Source of the DNA: Vanilla planifolia
Taxonomy: Eukaryota; Streptophyta; Magnoliopsida; Asparagales; Orchidaceae
Assembly: GCA_023846275.1 (NCBI GenBank)
Contig: CM043874.1
Location: 26,757,630-26,821,629 of the forward strand
DNA: 64,000 nucleotides
Direction of reading: 5' to 3'
The notes below the pieces were generated by a model. That model did no database searches. It was not told where the DNA came from and saw only the letters and a list, made by a program, of their open reading frames with translations. The position numbers were made by a program, and so were the translations under genes. Below, one piece after another: positions 1 to 13,563 of this stretch (its first letter is position 1; every line of letters begins with the position of its first letter).

Positions 1-999
1 TTGACTGGGCCCAAATCCATTTTGAGTTCATAAACCTAAATTTTAAATTGGTTATGCTTGTGAGCATGCTTCCCATATTTTAATTTGAAAGTGAGAGAAT
101 TCCATAGAAATGCATTGTTTAAATTAAAATCTTGAACATATTTATTTGCTTGTTGATAGTGATAATTTTAATTTCTTATAGGCATTAGTTTAAGGGGAGT
201 TCTCTAAATTAACTATTACAAGGTTTTACTTGATTTATTCTTTAACAAGTGAAAAGTTTTTTTATTAGCTTTTAAAGATTATTATAAATATTTGGCATTG
301 TATTATTCATATTTTCAATAACTATATATTCATGTGCATCCTTTATTTGCTTATTATAATTTTATTTTATCATTTGTTGCATGACAAAAAGAAAGAGAAA
401 AATAAAAAATATAAAGCATTCATAGCATCTAATATATTTTATTTGTTGTGTTTAAATTGCATACATTAAGTGAACATTTTTTGTGCTTGTATGATTAAAT
501 ATTTTATTTCTATATTTGTTCAATGGCTTTGTTATTGTCAAATGGGGAAAATTGTTACCTTTTGGTCATTGCATTACTTATTTAATAACAATAAAATCAT
601 TATATTATGTTTATTAACACTTTTCTTAATTGTTGATTGCAGATCGTATCTCTTAAAAGCAATTAGGTTAATCACATGGCTTAAAAAAAATGTTTGGATG
701 CTAATCGTAACTAGCATTAAGAGAAACATTTGCTTGAATAACACGAGGAGATCTTTATTAAGTCTTTTTATTTCGATAATTAGAATATTAAAACCTATAA
801 TTTAAAACATACATTTCATCTTATTTTATATATTATTTCTCTTAGAGAATTATATTTATAGTGAATAATATCATATGTTAAGGTTAAACTAAGTTAGATT
901 TGAAAAGAGATTAAATTGAACAAGCTTTACATTGACTAAATTAATCGTCTTTATAAAATAAATCCATCTTACCATATGATTGGTAAATTTTTTGATCGA

Positions 1000-2640
1000 A
1001 CAGAGCATCAATTTATATTGGTTAGATTAATCATCCTTGTATGATAAACCAATTGTACAATACAATTAGTTAATAGTTGGGTTAGCGTTGGTCGAGAACG
1101 ATTCTAAATGATATGATTGTTTTGCACTTTTCATGGCTTTATAATACACCTATTGTACAATAGGTTGTTTAGTTACCTAAGAGTTTTAATTTGAGAGTTA
1201 GTTTTCTTGGTTTTCATACAGTACAATATCAACCATCATATATTTACGATATATTCATTAAGAGAATCGAATAAGAGATTGAATCGAGCGATGAGAGAAG
1301 TTGGAATTTGATGTACTAATATACAAGTACAATCACCATATCATACTAGTACATCGCCTATTATCTCGAGTGATGCATGGAGGTAGTGGACTTCATATAG
1401 TACAATGATATTTATCGTAGTCGTAAAATCTGTATATTTGTTTAGTGAGAGTTTAGGACTTTGGGTTGTGTATGCATTGTTTTTAGTATAAGTTTCATAG
1501 AAGTACGATGTCATTTCACCCAAAAGTCTAGTTTTAGGATTTAGTGATATATTTGATAGTTTCCATTGTAGTAATACAATTCCTTTATCGTACTAATACG
1601 TTATTTATAAGTAGTATAAACAAGTTTGTCATAGGATTTATCATATTATACAATCATGCATAGTATGATATTTTTTTTGAAAGCTCAAAATTTAGACTTG
1701 TGTAGTTTTATTGTAGTTGTATCATACGATATTCGCATTATATCTCTACAATCATTTTACATAGTAAGTGAACTAGTCAAATATTGATGATTGATCAAAC
1801 AATATTGTCAATTGTTGGTTGGAATGTAACAACTTGTTTGACAAGTTTTTTGACATAGTTATTTGAGGGGGGTTTTGGAGCCATCTGAGAACATTTTTAG
1901 TTGTATATAAAGGCATCCAAACATGATAAAATAGACTAATATTTATTTGAAAAATCTATTGTGATAATACTTGATTAGATTCATCATTTTTAAGAAGTGC
2001 AAAAGGTAAGGTCGTAACATTTAGCTTAGAGCATTTATCTTAGTCTCTCTTTTCATCCTTAAGATAAATTGTACTTTGTTATTTCAAGTTATATCTATAT
2101 ATTCTTTCTTGTATGAATATTAAACTTCATTAAATATCTTGCATTGATCCAAGTAGTGTCTTTTGTTTAATTGTTTATTTATTATAGGAATTATTGTATT
2201 GAGTATTTACTTTGTTTGTTTGTCCTATTATTGAGACTATGTTTTTTTATTGGCTTTTATTAAATAGTAATTGTAGGCTTTTATTAAGTCGGTGTGTTGA
2301 CTTTTATTAGGTCGTTGTGTAGGTTTTTATCAGATCCATGTTATAGGTTTTTATTAAATCGATGTTGTAGGCTTTTATCATTCGATGCTATGGATTTTTA
2401 TTAAATTAATATTTTTAATAAATTACTTAGCCTTTTAGTCGGGGGTGGATGTAGATTCGAGTTTGGATTAAACCACTTGAAACTCTTATATCTATTTTGC
2501 TTGTATTACAATACAAGTTTTTATAGGCTTAATAATATTTTTTAAAAACAAGTCTTATAATAACTAACTAGATTAAATGGACTTAAAGATTTGAATTTGT
2601 ACGATTCACCACTTCCCCTCTTGTAGACATTTTCACTATC
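1000..2640 (+). mobile_element. Degraded LTR-like block, Ty1-copia (SIRE/Maximus type suspected), copy A
   Basis: It is rich in quasi-palindromes around GTACAATA, has a TATA-like TATATAAA near 1905, and then shares CCAAACATGATAAA and nearby bases with copy C at 43.4-43.5 kb. The end, with GATGTAGATTCGAG followed by CCCCTCTTG, resembles the U5 end of plant SIRE-type LTRs. The 5' limit is uncertain. It looks old and broken. Confidence 0.45.
2252..2410 (+). repeat. 22-24-bp minisatellite, about 7 units, inside LTR copy A
   Basis: Degenerate units built on GGCTTTTATTAAATCG plus GTGTTGTA run head to tail. A related 24-bp array sits at the matching place in LTR copy C. Confidence 0.75.
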
Positions 2641-3039
2641 ATAATCTATAACAAATTTAAATGAAAATGACTTTTGGGATTCATGCCTTAAATCTCCTAC
2701 TAAACTAGTTAAAAACAAGTTTATCTCTTTTCTATACTTCCCTACTTGAGGAGCCCATTACACTAGCAATAACATATTTGAACCTTGACACAATTAAAAT
2801 TCAAAGAAGTTACAACCTCTTTTCAAGATTTATTCTCAGAGACAACCTCCACTGAAAGAAAACCAAAAACATACATTGCCAAGATCCCAAGTTGGTGACC
2901 AACTCCAATATGGATGACATTACATAAAAGATAATTATTAACGATTGTTGCATTTAGTTGTATGGCAACATAGTCAAGAAATTTTCTAATTTATCCAAGG
3001 AAATAAGTAAGAATATGTTTTAACATCCCATATCTAAGA

Positions 3040-3790
3040 ACATATTTTGTGAAAAGTTGTCCTATGAATATCTACATTTATAGACAACATATCGAAGGCC
3101 AATGTTCTTAGAAGGAAAACTAATTTATTTGTCTCACACCAAGCCAAACATTACTTTTGCAGCAAGTATGTTGAGTGAATTCATGCACTTTCTAAGGGAA
3201 AAGTTATTGGAAAGTAGCTCTTACAATCCCAAGATAACTGAAGGCAATGTCGTTTATTTAAAAAAAATGAAAAATAATTACATCAGTGTGTGTGTGTGTG
3301 TGTGTGTGTGTGTTGATGTAATTTGAGTAAGATGCATTATTAATAGAAAGTCAAAAACTAATATTATACATATCTATGGGGAAACTTGGTAACTTAGAGA
3401 AGTAAAAAAAATAATTTGTGGTCTGAGTTAGTGCAGAAGTCAAGTTTAAGATAGTTATTGAAGAAATTTTGAAGGAATCTGGCTAAGAAGGCTTCTAGGA
3501 TAGATAAAAATCAATATGAAAGACCCAATCAGGATGTATTATGATGTGGTTAGCATTGTGCATAACCTTGTCAATTATGATAGAACAAAGTATGTAGAAA
3601 TGGACGATCATTTTATCAGAGGAAATTGAGAATGGTAAAGTGTGTATGATTAATATTCATATCAACTAATAAATAATAGATATATTAACAAAGAGCTTTT
3701 CTAAATCAAGTTTTAAAGAGATTCTTAATAAGGTACGAATGTATGACATTCATGCGTTAGCTTGAGAGGGAGTATAGAACATTGGGGTTA
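3040..3790 (+). mobile_element. Broken Ty1-copia fragment: end of reverse transcriptase to RNase H
   Basis: The conserved copia motif GKLIYLSHTKPN starts near 3115. RNase H-like sequence follows from about 3380, and a typical end of pol at about 3770 is followed by a G-rich GAGAGGGAGT tract. Most of the element (gag, protease, integrase) is absent. The frame is broken in several places and looks ancient. A GT microsatellite lies inside it. Confidence 0.8.
3286..3313 (+). repeat. (GT)14 microsatellite
   Basis: Fourteen uninterrupted GT units, inside the copia fragment. Confidence 0.97.
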
Positions 3791-4339
3791 GTATTTAGAA
3801 TATTTTTAAGTTGGTAGCTGAAGCAAATGAGGAAGGATATGAAGTGAAATACAAGAATGTGTTATAAATAAATCATAATAAATATATTTGTCATGGATGA
3901 AATTTTATTTACTTCTCTTTTTCCTTTGAGGATGATAGATTTTTTTTTATTCTGATTGTTGTGGCTTTAACTTATTTGTATATCATGTATTGAATCTCAT
4001 ATAGTTTATTAGATGCGAAATAGAATTAAGGTACTAGTTAAAAAAAATAGAAGCTTTATAAACATGATATATTCTCTTTGTAAAGATTACTCTTAATATA
4101 CTTTGCAAATTATTGAATGATGCAAAGAATATTTGTTGGCTAAATATTATATCCAAGTTCATTGCATCAATACTTTAAACCTTTTTTTCCTAGTGTTTTA
4201 GTTAATCATTATTTGTTTTATTCTTGTTTTTGCTAATAACTAACGGTGGTCATTATTCTAAGTGAGCATTAGTAATATTTTAATCTATGACAACCTCTCC
4301 AACTTAGTTTGTGTAAAGCAACATGCAAGGCATGTTTCT

Positions 4340-5690
4340 CTTTCTCAAGAGGAGACCAAGTTTTGTAATCTTCAAAGAACTTTTGTGCTTGGTTTGATAA
4401 ACTTTATAAGGCCATTGAATCTACTAAGTAATATAGTTAATCACTCTATTTTTAGTTGTCAGTCTAAAACAATGATCCTTGCAATCTATGTGACATTCTT
4501 CTTACTAAGCATGATATATCTAGTATCGAGAACAATAAATATTACTTTAAAAATGCATTTGCTACCAAAAATCTAGGTCATCTAAGGTATTCTTTTGGTA
4601 TCAAATTTGCAAATAACAAAGTATTGCCCTTCCCCAATAAGTATCTTAGATCTTGAGGAAACTAGACCTTTTGGATGCATTCCAACTAACTTTCGTATGA
4701 AAAGTTTTCAAAATTATCGGGATGAATAACTCTTACTAGACACTCTTCTTTATTGATGTCTAATCAATGAGCTTATTAATCTAATTGTTACTTGACCTCA
4801 TAATTCTTTTTATTCTTTTTCTTTTATATTTGCTCAATTTTTTTGATTTACATGTTGTTCCCTTAAATAATGATATATAACTTCTTCCTTTCCTCCTAAC
4901 ACCTTTTGAGATATAGTAAAAGATTTTAGACCTTGTGTTTCTAAGGCTCATCCACTTACAAATTGAATTTTAGTCGAATGGGTACTCTTCAGAATTATGG
5001 GGATGAAGAACTATATGAAGACGCTCTTTATTATCTTTGATTAATCAATAAACTTATCTATCTGCTTATCACTCGACATTACATTCCCTTTGTTATTGGT
5101 GTAGTGAGCCAACGTGCAAATTCTGAATAAGTATTATGATATTTTCTAAAGAATTGGAAGATTTATTGAAGGATTTTTAAGATCTTATATACCAAAGGCA
5201 CAACCAATTATTAATTGCTCTACTGCTAACTATGTTTGATCTATTAATGATTGAAAGTCGACTTTTGGATATTATGTTTTTTGTAAAAGGATTTATGTCA
5301 TGAAAAAGCAAAAATCAAATAGTTGTTAGACCAAGTATAAAGGTTGAATACAAAGCAATGGCATATTCCACTTCTAAGATAATATGGATAAAAATTATCA
5401 TTGTAGAATTTGGGATTTTTAATTACTCAACCATTGATTTTTAAATATTATGATCAAGTAATTATTCATATTACAAGCTTTCATATTTTTCATGAAAAAA
5501 CTAAATATATTATGATTAATTATCTTTTCATTAATGATGCAATGTTTTCGATGATCATTATTACCCTACATATCTTTAGTTAGAAATGTATGATGGATAT
5601 TTTTACAAAGGTTTTGGGCTACATTGATTCTTTAGTATTTGTAGCAAGCTTAATCTTTATGATATATATGCTTCAACTTGAATAGGAGTG
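4340..5690 (+). mobile_element. Broken Ty1-copia fragment: reverse transcriptase to RNase H, internally rearranged
   Basis: Reverse-transcriptase-like sequence (CNLQRTFVLGL region) starts near 4350, and RNase H-like sequence runs about 5100-5660. The order is disturbed: a stretch at 4708-4815 resembles 4989-5095, and an LTR-like piece (4811-4908) lies between them. Many breaks; old. It lies within the ECA3-like intron in the same orientation as the gene. Confidence 0.78.
4811..4908 (+). repeat. 98-bp direct repeat, copy 1 (LTR fragment)
   Basis: Nearly identical to 5832-5929, 1,021 bp downstream, with the shared tail ATGATATATAACTTCTTCC. Confidence 0.85.
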
Positions 5691-5930
5691 TTATGCAGAC
5701 TAAGGGCATAATAAGAATATATGTTGTTGGGAATATTGACATTTTAAGAATATTAGTTATGAAAATATTATTAAGAATATTTTTGAAATGTTTTCTTATT
5801 ATTTTGTCATATATATTTAATATTTTCTCTTTATTCTTTTTCTTTTATATTTGCTCTATTTTTTTTATTTACATGCTGTTCCCTTAAATAATGATATATA
5901 ACTTCTTCCTTTCCTCCTAACACCTTTTTG
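5690..5930 (+). mobile_element. Partial 3' LTR of the copia fragment, holding 98-bp direct repeat copy 2 (5832-5929)
   Basis: It follows the end of the copia pol region directly. A TGTTGGGAATATT-type start near 5724 is typical of copia LTRs, and the 98-bp repeat ends it. Confidence 0.6.
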
Positions 5931-6583
5931 CATTTGTAAGCTTATATTGTACCTCTTTGGATCCAATTTTTTGTATTAATCTTTTGTAGTTGCTTTCTAG
6001 ATATCAATAACTACCTTTTTATGTCTTGGCATGCTAATTTGTATCTATCTAATTGTCCATTATTATAATTGAAAACATGTTTTATCTAAACTATTATTTT
6101 ATCTTTTCTTGTTTTTGTTCTCACTTCTAATCTGAGATGATCTTATACTTGTCAATGGTGGGATTTTGAGTTAGAGTTTGCTAAGATTGTGTGTGTGTAT
6201 GTGTGTGATCACTTGTGATTTATATATAAAAGATATGCTGTTAAATTATATTGTAAAATTTGATGTGGGAAGTGTGGAATGGAATAAGGTGGCATAGGCA
6301 AAGAATTAAAGTCTAGAAGTGTGACTAATGCAATGTATAGTCATAACTGGTTGGTAAATTGTAGTTCATATAAATAGACCCAGTAACTGAATAGATTTTT
6401 TACTGATGTGGAGGTATTTCTGATGAGTATTCATTATGTTTTGCAGAGAAAAAAAAAATTAATCAGTGACCTTCCACTATGTTATTTGGCATTTTTATTT
6501 GTTTATTTTTTTTTTCTTTTTTTCCCCATTCTCTCATGTTTCTTTTAAAGATCTTTTTAGTTGATCCTTATAATTTTTCTTGA

Positions 6584-8191
<1,608 letters not shown>

Positions 8192-8340
8192 GTTATATAG
8201 AGATCATTAGCTGGAGAAATAGAGATCATTGATGGTTAAATTGGTTTTCCGTTTGTTAATTTTGTTTTGTAGATTATTTCGATGGTGTATCAAATTGCTG
8301 GTATGTTATGGGTATAAATAAAATTGTTTTGTAGAAAGAT
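8192..8340 (+). terminator. ECA3: ECA3-like 3'UTR with candidate poly(A) signal
   Basis: AATAAA lies at 8317-8322, about 126 bases after the stop, followed by T-rich DNA. The cleavage site cannot be fixed from sequence alone. Confidence 0.45.
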
Positions 8341-9131
8341 TTATGAGCATTATATCTGAAGATGAACTGAGCATGATTGAAAAATACACATTGAGTTGCA
8401 TTTTTGTGTAGAAGTTTTTGTTTTGAAGTTATTCCCTTGAGATTTGAGTAATGTTTGGTTTGTTGGTTATTAGTTTGAAATAATGATTTGATTATCAATT
8501 AGTTTTTTATTATTTTATTCAGATTTTTTATAAAAAAAATTTAGTTTGTTCATATTAAATATAACAATGTATGATATTTAATGTATGTATTTGTTTTTTA
8601 TTCTTGTTAAGTTGATATGATTATAGCTCAAGATTTATTCATAATATAGTTTTTATTTGTTGGCTTGTGTTTTAGTTCAATCAATATGATTTGAACTGGA
8701 ATTTACCTATAGCTTTTGAATAAATTTTAATCCTCAAATAAGTTGTCCTCAATTAAAGTAAGTTCCATAGCTGTGTTGAAGTCTTTGGCTCATAATTCAC
8801 CCAATCTTGTGAAGTGTTCACAATGTGGGGTAATGGCTTCTTCAATCTTTTCTCAGTTACTTCTGAGGAATCAGAAAGACCTACTCAAACTCTTCAAACC
8901 GTAAGAGAGTTTGAGGTCTAGATATTACCAAGTAATCATTTTTAATGTTGTTGATAACACATTAACATTTAAATCAAATGAGTTAATAACACTTTTTGAA
9001 ATTTCTAGGTTTTAATTATCAAAGTTTAATGAGATATTTCAATTATTTAAAATACATCTTAAGGAGTATATATATTTTAAAAATTTATATGAATTATATT
9101 GTTTATTGGTTGAGCTTATGTAAATTATCTA
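8340..9131. other. Intergenic, nothing recognised
   Basis: AT-rich DNA between the ECA3-like 3'UTR and the U2 fossil. Only short chance ORFs; no repeat structure seen. Confidence 0.6.
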
Positions 9132-9190
9132 ATACCTTTCTTGGCCTTTTGGGTATGATCAAGTGTAAAATATCTATTTAGTTTTGATTG
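9132..9190 (+). pseudogene. U2 snRNA pseudogene, 5' end only
   Basis: From its first base it matches the conserved 5' end of plant U2 snRNA as recalled: ATACCTTTCT, then GGCCTTTTGG, then GATCAAGTGTA, in register with three single substitutions over the first 36 bases. The branch-point recognition segment (GTAGTA in U2) is altered to GTAAAA, and similarity then fades near 9190. There is no Sm site, no 3' half, and no upstream USE/TATA pair of the plant snRNA type. It is therefore a dead, 3'-truncated copy, probably from reverse transcription. It lies about 250 bp upstream of LINE remains. Confidence 0.82.
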
Positions 9191-9439
9191 TCATTGTTTA
9201 AAAATTACTAATCATCTCATAGTTTTTAGTGACTCTTGTTTTATATTTTAATATTTTGATTGTTTGATTAAATCTAACTCATGAAAATTTGCAAGTAGTT
9301 GGAGTAATAGTTCCATGATCACTAACTCAAGGAAGTCTTAGGATCAACCTCACCAAGGAGGACGATTACTCCATGCTCGTTATAGTCAACAATAACAACT
9401 CCAAACCTTGCCTGATTAAAAACTTGGTGGTAGCATGAT

Positions 9440-12183
9440 AAATGCACTAACTCACACTAGGTTTATTAACTTTGCTTACTTTCACAAAGTTGCCACTTTT
9501 GGGAAGTGTCGCAATCATATCTCTATCCTTTAAGGTCATGTTGGTACTCTACATAGTGCCAATCATTCTATTTTAGCAGACTACCTTGAATAGAAGTGGG
9601 AGCAATCCATCTCACCCCTTATCCTCCTTTCCTGGCCCCTCTCCTTATACTCATCTCATGATAAAGAAAGCTAACTCTATCTACTACCCAATCTCAGACC
9701 TCAAAATCATGTAATTTATGCATACCTTCCTAACTAATTAGTCATTCACTATGAATGCGATCACCACCATATTCATCAAGGGGTATTAAGATGCAATCAA
9801 AAGAGATATCATTTTGGCTGTGGCATTTTCTTTGTCTCTAATGTGATTCCTTAGCATTGGAGGGATACTACCATGGTCCTAATTCTTAAAGTCACTAGAG
9901 CCTCTCATGCTAATTAGTTCTAACCATTAGTTTGTGCATTATCATGTATAAGATAATCTTGAGAATCCTAGTGTACCAAATGAAGCCTTACCTTTAAAAC
10001 TTGGTAACTCATGAGCAATGGGTGCTCATCCCAAGGAGGGGCATTTCTTATAACTAAATTCTAGCCCAAAAATCTTTCACAAGCTAAGGACTTATGCCCC
10101 TTCCTTTGGGTTGATGTCCCTAAAAATGAACAAGAAAGAAAGTTTACGATCAAGTAAGTTGGTTGCTCCTCTTGCTCATGCTTCATCACCTTAGGTTTCT
10201 AGTGCAATGGTCTTTGTAGATCACTAGGTGCATCACACACCTTAGATAACTCCATTTTGATTAATGGCAGTATCATTAGCTTTATCCAACATCATTGTCT
10301 TCAAGGGTGATTAGAGGCATCAAGGTCACCCAAAATGCGCTCCCTATCACCCTCTTACATTTTGATGATATCTTGCTCTTCTATACTACCTCTATTGCCA
10401 ATGCTAACACCATAACTAAGATATTTTTTGTTTATTATGGGATGTTTGGCCAACAACTTATCCTATTTAAGTTTTTTATTTTCTTTAACAAAAGAATTGA
10501 TCCCTTACAAAATGCTAAGATTATCTTTATCTTTTGTATCACTTATAAGGAGAACAAAAAACACCTTGGATACCTTGGTCACTTTGGACTTTCACTATAT
10601 CATTGACACAATTCGAGCTAGAATTTCAAGATGGGGTGTTAAGGTCCTATTGTTTGCTAGTGGAGAACTTTTATCAACAATGTCTTGGCCTCAATTCTAA
10701 TGTACTCTATTTTTCATATTCTTCTCTAAATTAAGGTCCTTAACATAATAGATATATTGACAATGGGTTTGCTTTGGCTTGCGACCTTGGAGTAATGTGT
10801 TAGCCATTACACTGCATGGGATATGATCTGTTATCCCAAGTCTTCTAGTGGTCTAAGGATTCATCATTTACTTGATTGGTGGTAAATACTTATGGCAAAA
10901 TTCTTATTGTAATTTCATAGAAGGGAACCCTCTCTTTGAGTTGAGTGTTTGGCTACCAAAGTATGGTGATATAGGCATCCGATTATTTGTCAATAGTGGG
11001 GTTCTCGAATTTGGTGTCTCATCTTTCTTGGGAGAAACTCTATTAAGGAGAACACTTGATGATAATGTGAGGTGATTCTTTGACCTCTTCTATGTGCTTT
11101 CTCACACTTGCCTTATAAACCTAATAATATTCATCCCCTAATTCCTATTACATACTCAAGGTTGACAAATTCCATTCATACCCTGTTTCCATTCTTTACA
11201 TGGCACCTGTCCAGTGTTAGCTTGATTAGGGCTAGAGTAGTTAAGTTTAAAAGAGTAAGGCCCAACTAAATTACATCATATTGTTGTAGAGAATCTATAA
11301 TGATGCTATGCTTACTATCCTTTGACTCTACTGGGGTGGCATTACTCAATCTCTTTGCCTGGGGTTACAACTATGCAGTGACATTGGATCATGCCTTTTG
11401 TGAAGTCCTCAAGCTCTTGCTATCGTACAAGGTACTTAATTTTGTATTCTAATGGGTGGTAGTTCATACCAAATTTTTTTGATTTTTACCTTGATACAGA
11501 GAATGATGAAAAAAGATAGGAATGATAGATAGTTGGGATTGTGTACATTGCTCTTTACTACATTTGGTAAAATCACAATGCCTTTGTCCAACATATCTAT
11601 CTACTTCAATTCTTTACCTATCTCATTCGAGTGGCTACTTTCTAGTAGTTTTTCTTCCCTCACTAAGAGGCCTAGAATCCCCTTCCCCCTTCAAGTCAGG
11701 TGAAAGTTAATTTTGATGGGACAATGTCTTATTATGGATAGCTAGAGCGTCATTCCATGACCAAGATAGCCACCTTTTGGCCATTGTCAAAGTTTGCCTC
11801 TACACCTTTGTTAACTCTATTATGGAGCTCTATAGTTTCATGATTGTTGCTTTTATCCTTCTCCCTCTTACGAACTATTATAATGGTGAGACTTGGCTTC
11901 CATTGTCTCTAACATTTGTGTACTTTGCATAATGATTATGTCATGTCTTAGTTAAATCACTTATCTTTGTTGTCTGTTGCTTTTAATCATTTTCAACCTC
12001 TCACACATTTCAATTAATTAATGTTACGATCAATGGTTTCCCTCATAGAGCCTCCTTTCACATGGAGAAATGGAATACCCCTAATAAGATTTTGTTGCTA
12101 CTACATTAAGTGGTGTTACTAGTTTTATGATTTTTTGTAATATTTAAGCATCAATTATTTAATCAAAAAAATTAAAAAAAAAG
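9440..12183 (+). mobile_element. Broken L1-type LINE: linker, reverse transcriptase and 3' RNase H, A-rich tail
   Basis: In order: an L1 linker-like stretch (FFHK/FHKVATFGKCRNHIS type) near 9480; RT motifs near 9880-9950 (LIPK and PISLC-like); a LINGS-like stretch near 10265; the catalytic box in the form HFDDILLF near 10357; GQQL and FFNKRIDP after it; an RISRWGVKVLLFASG-type thumb motif near 10620; PKSSSGLRIHH near 10840; and an RNase H start (QVKVNFDGT) near 11700. The coding frame is shattered into short pieces and the endonuclease is not seen, so it is 5'-truncated or decayed. An A-rich tail lies near 12160-12183. The RNase H after RT is usual in plant L1 elements. Confidence 0.85.
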
Positions 12184-13437
12184 AATGAGACCAAAGTCAT
12201 ACTAACAAATCTCATTATTGCATTTTCAAGTCATTTAATTCCCAATTCATAATATAAGACCAACCAATTGATTATCATTCTCTAACTTTAGTTCTTTATT
12301 TAAACTCAATTTTTTTAAAAAAAAATTCTTTCTAAAGTAAATTATTCCCCTATATAATCATACTCCAAACTATAGTTTTTATTTAAAAAAAACAGAACTA
12401 ATTTTATTTTTAAAAAATAAAAATTAAAAAGCTTATTTTATTCTTCTATGAAGAATAAAAACTAACTTATTTTAATAATCTTTTAATAACTCTATTATTT
12501 TATTAAACACTTGATACCAAATATTGTCTACCCCTATTCAATAGCAAACCTCCCCCAAAGTTGAGAATAGCCTCACAAAAATAGATTTCTAAAATTTTGG
12601 AAGTTATTCATTTTAAAAGAAATAATAACTTTTTAAAACTTAAATATCCTTTAATAATATTTTATTTAAAAAAAATATCAAGTGTCAATAACAAAAGCAA
12701 TTCTTCATGGGTAAATTCACATAAAAAAAAAGAACTATTTTGATGCTTTTGATACTTTTTGGCGAAATAAGTAAAAGAAAAACAAACACTTAAGCGGCTA
12801 ACAAACACAAGCTTTATCGAACAACATGCTCCAAACATTTAGATTCTTTTTAGTAATCCATGTTTATAAATTCAACCTTTAGGAAATACATTATAAAACA
12901 TTTTTTTAACTTTTTTTCTCCACCAGTTTTTAAGAAACATTTTTAGATTCATACACAACGAAAGAAACAAATTTTTGACCTTCCAAAAAAACATCTAAAA
13001 ATTCATTACTATTTTCATCAAAAAATCAACAAATAAAATTATTTTTTAAATAGTTATCAGAAATATTCAAAAAACACAACCAACTTCTCAAAATTAAATC
13101 ATTCATCAGTCAACCAATCATTTAATAACAACCATACCAAATTAAACCGTTAAGCCCTTTCTTGCTGTCACCACACAACTCTAGTGAAATCCTTCTTTCT
13201 TGCTGGGATTAATCATCTTAAACAGAATTGATGCAGAGTGGTTCAGAGAAGATAAATATATACAACTGACAGTTCAACTCCACAGTGAGAAATCTACACT
13301 ACAAGAAGACAGTGACTTACTAACTTGGCAACTTGTGTTATATCTACACGACCATGGTTATGAAGACAATAAAAAGCTACTGATCAAATAAAATCATATC
13401 AACTTGGAGGAAAAAAAATCATATCAACATTCATTAC
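12184..13437. other. Intergenic AT-rich DNA, nothing recognised
   Basis: Very AT-rich with many A and T runs. The 63-codon ORF at 13200 shows no family signal. Confidence 0.6.
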
Positions 13438-13563
13438 CTTCTTCAACAAACTGGGATGGCACAGGACCAGACCAGACCACTTGTTAAGGGGGACCGAGTC
13501 GGGTTTATATAACCGATGCTCCACTGGTTCCATCCCGCGGAGCTACCGAACACTACGAGTATT
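13438..13563 (-). other. GC-rich island; candidate spliced 3'UTR exon of the RRM gene
   Basis: It stands out sharply from its AT-rich surroundings. Read on the - strand, it runs from a possible CACCAG acceptor (exon from 13563) to AAGAAG|GTAATG (donor at 13437). It holds CCGCGG, the interrupted palindrome CCGACTCGG and a small GGTT-TATATA-AACC inverted repeat. It has no long ORF. It does not match tRNA, 5S, 7SL, U1-U6 or SINE patterns I know. It lies downstream of the RRM stop on the same strand, so a non-coding terminal exon is the simplest reading, but this is inference. Confidence 0.35.

Noticed and set aside
13447-13563. GC-rich island as a tRNA, 5S, 7SL, U1-U6 gene or SINE
   Set aside because: A GGTTCCATCC phrase resembles a B box, but there is no A box at the right distance, no cloverleaf, and no match to the conserved cores of these RNAs.
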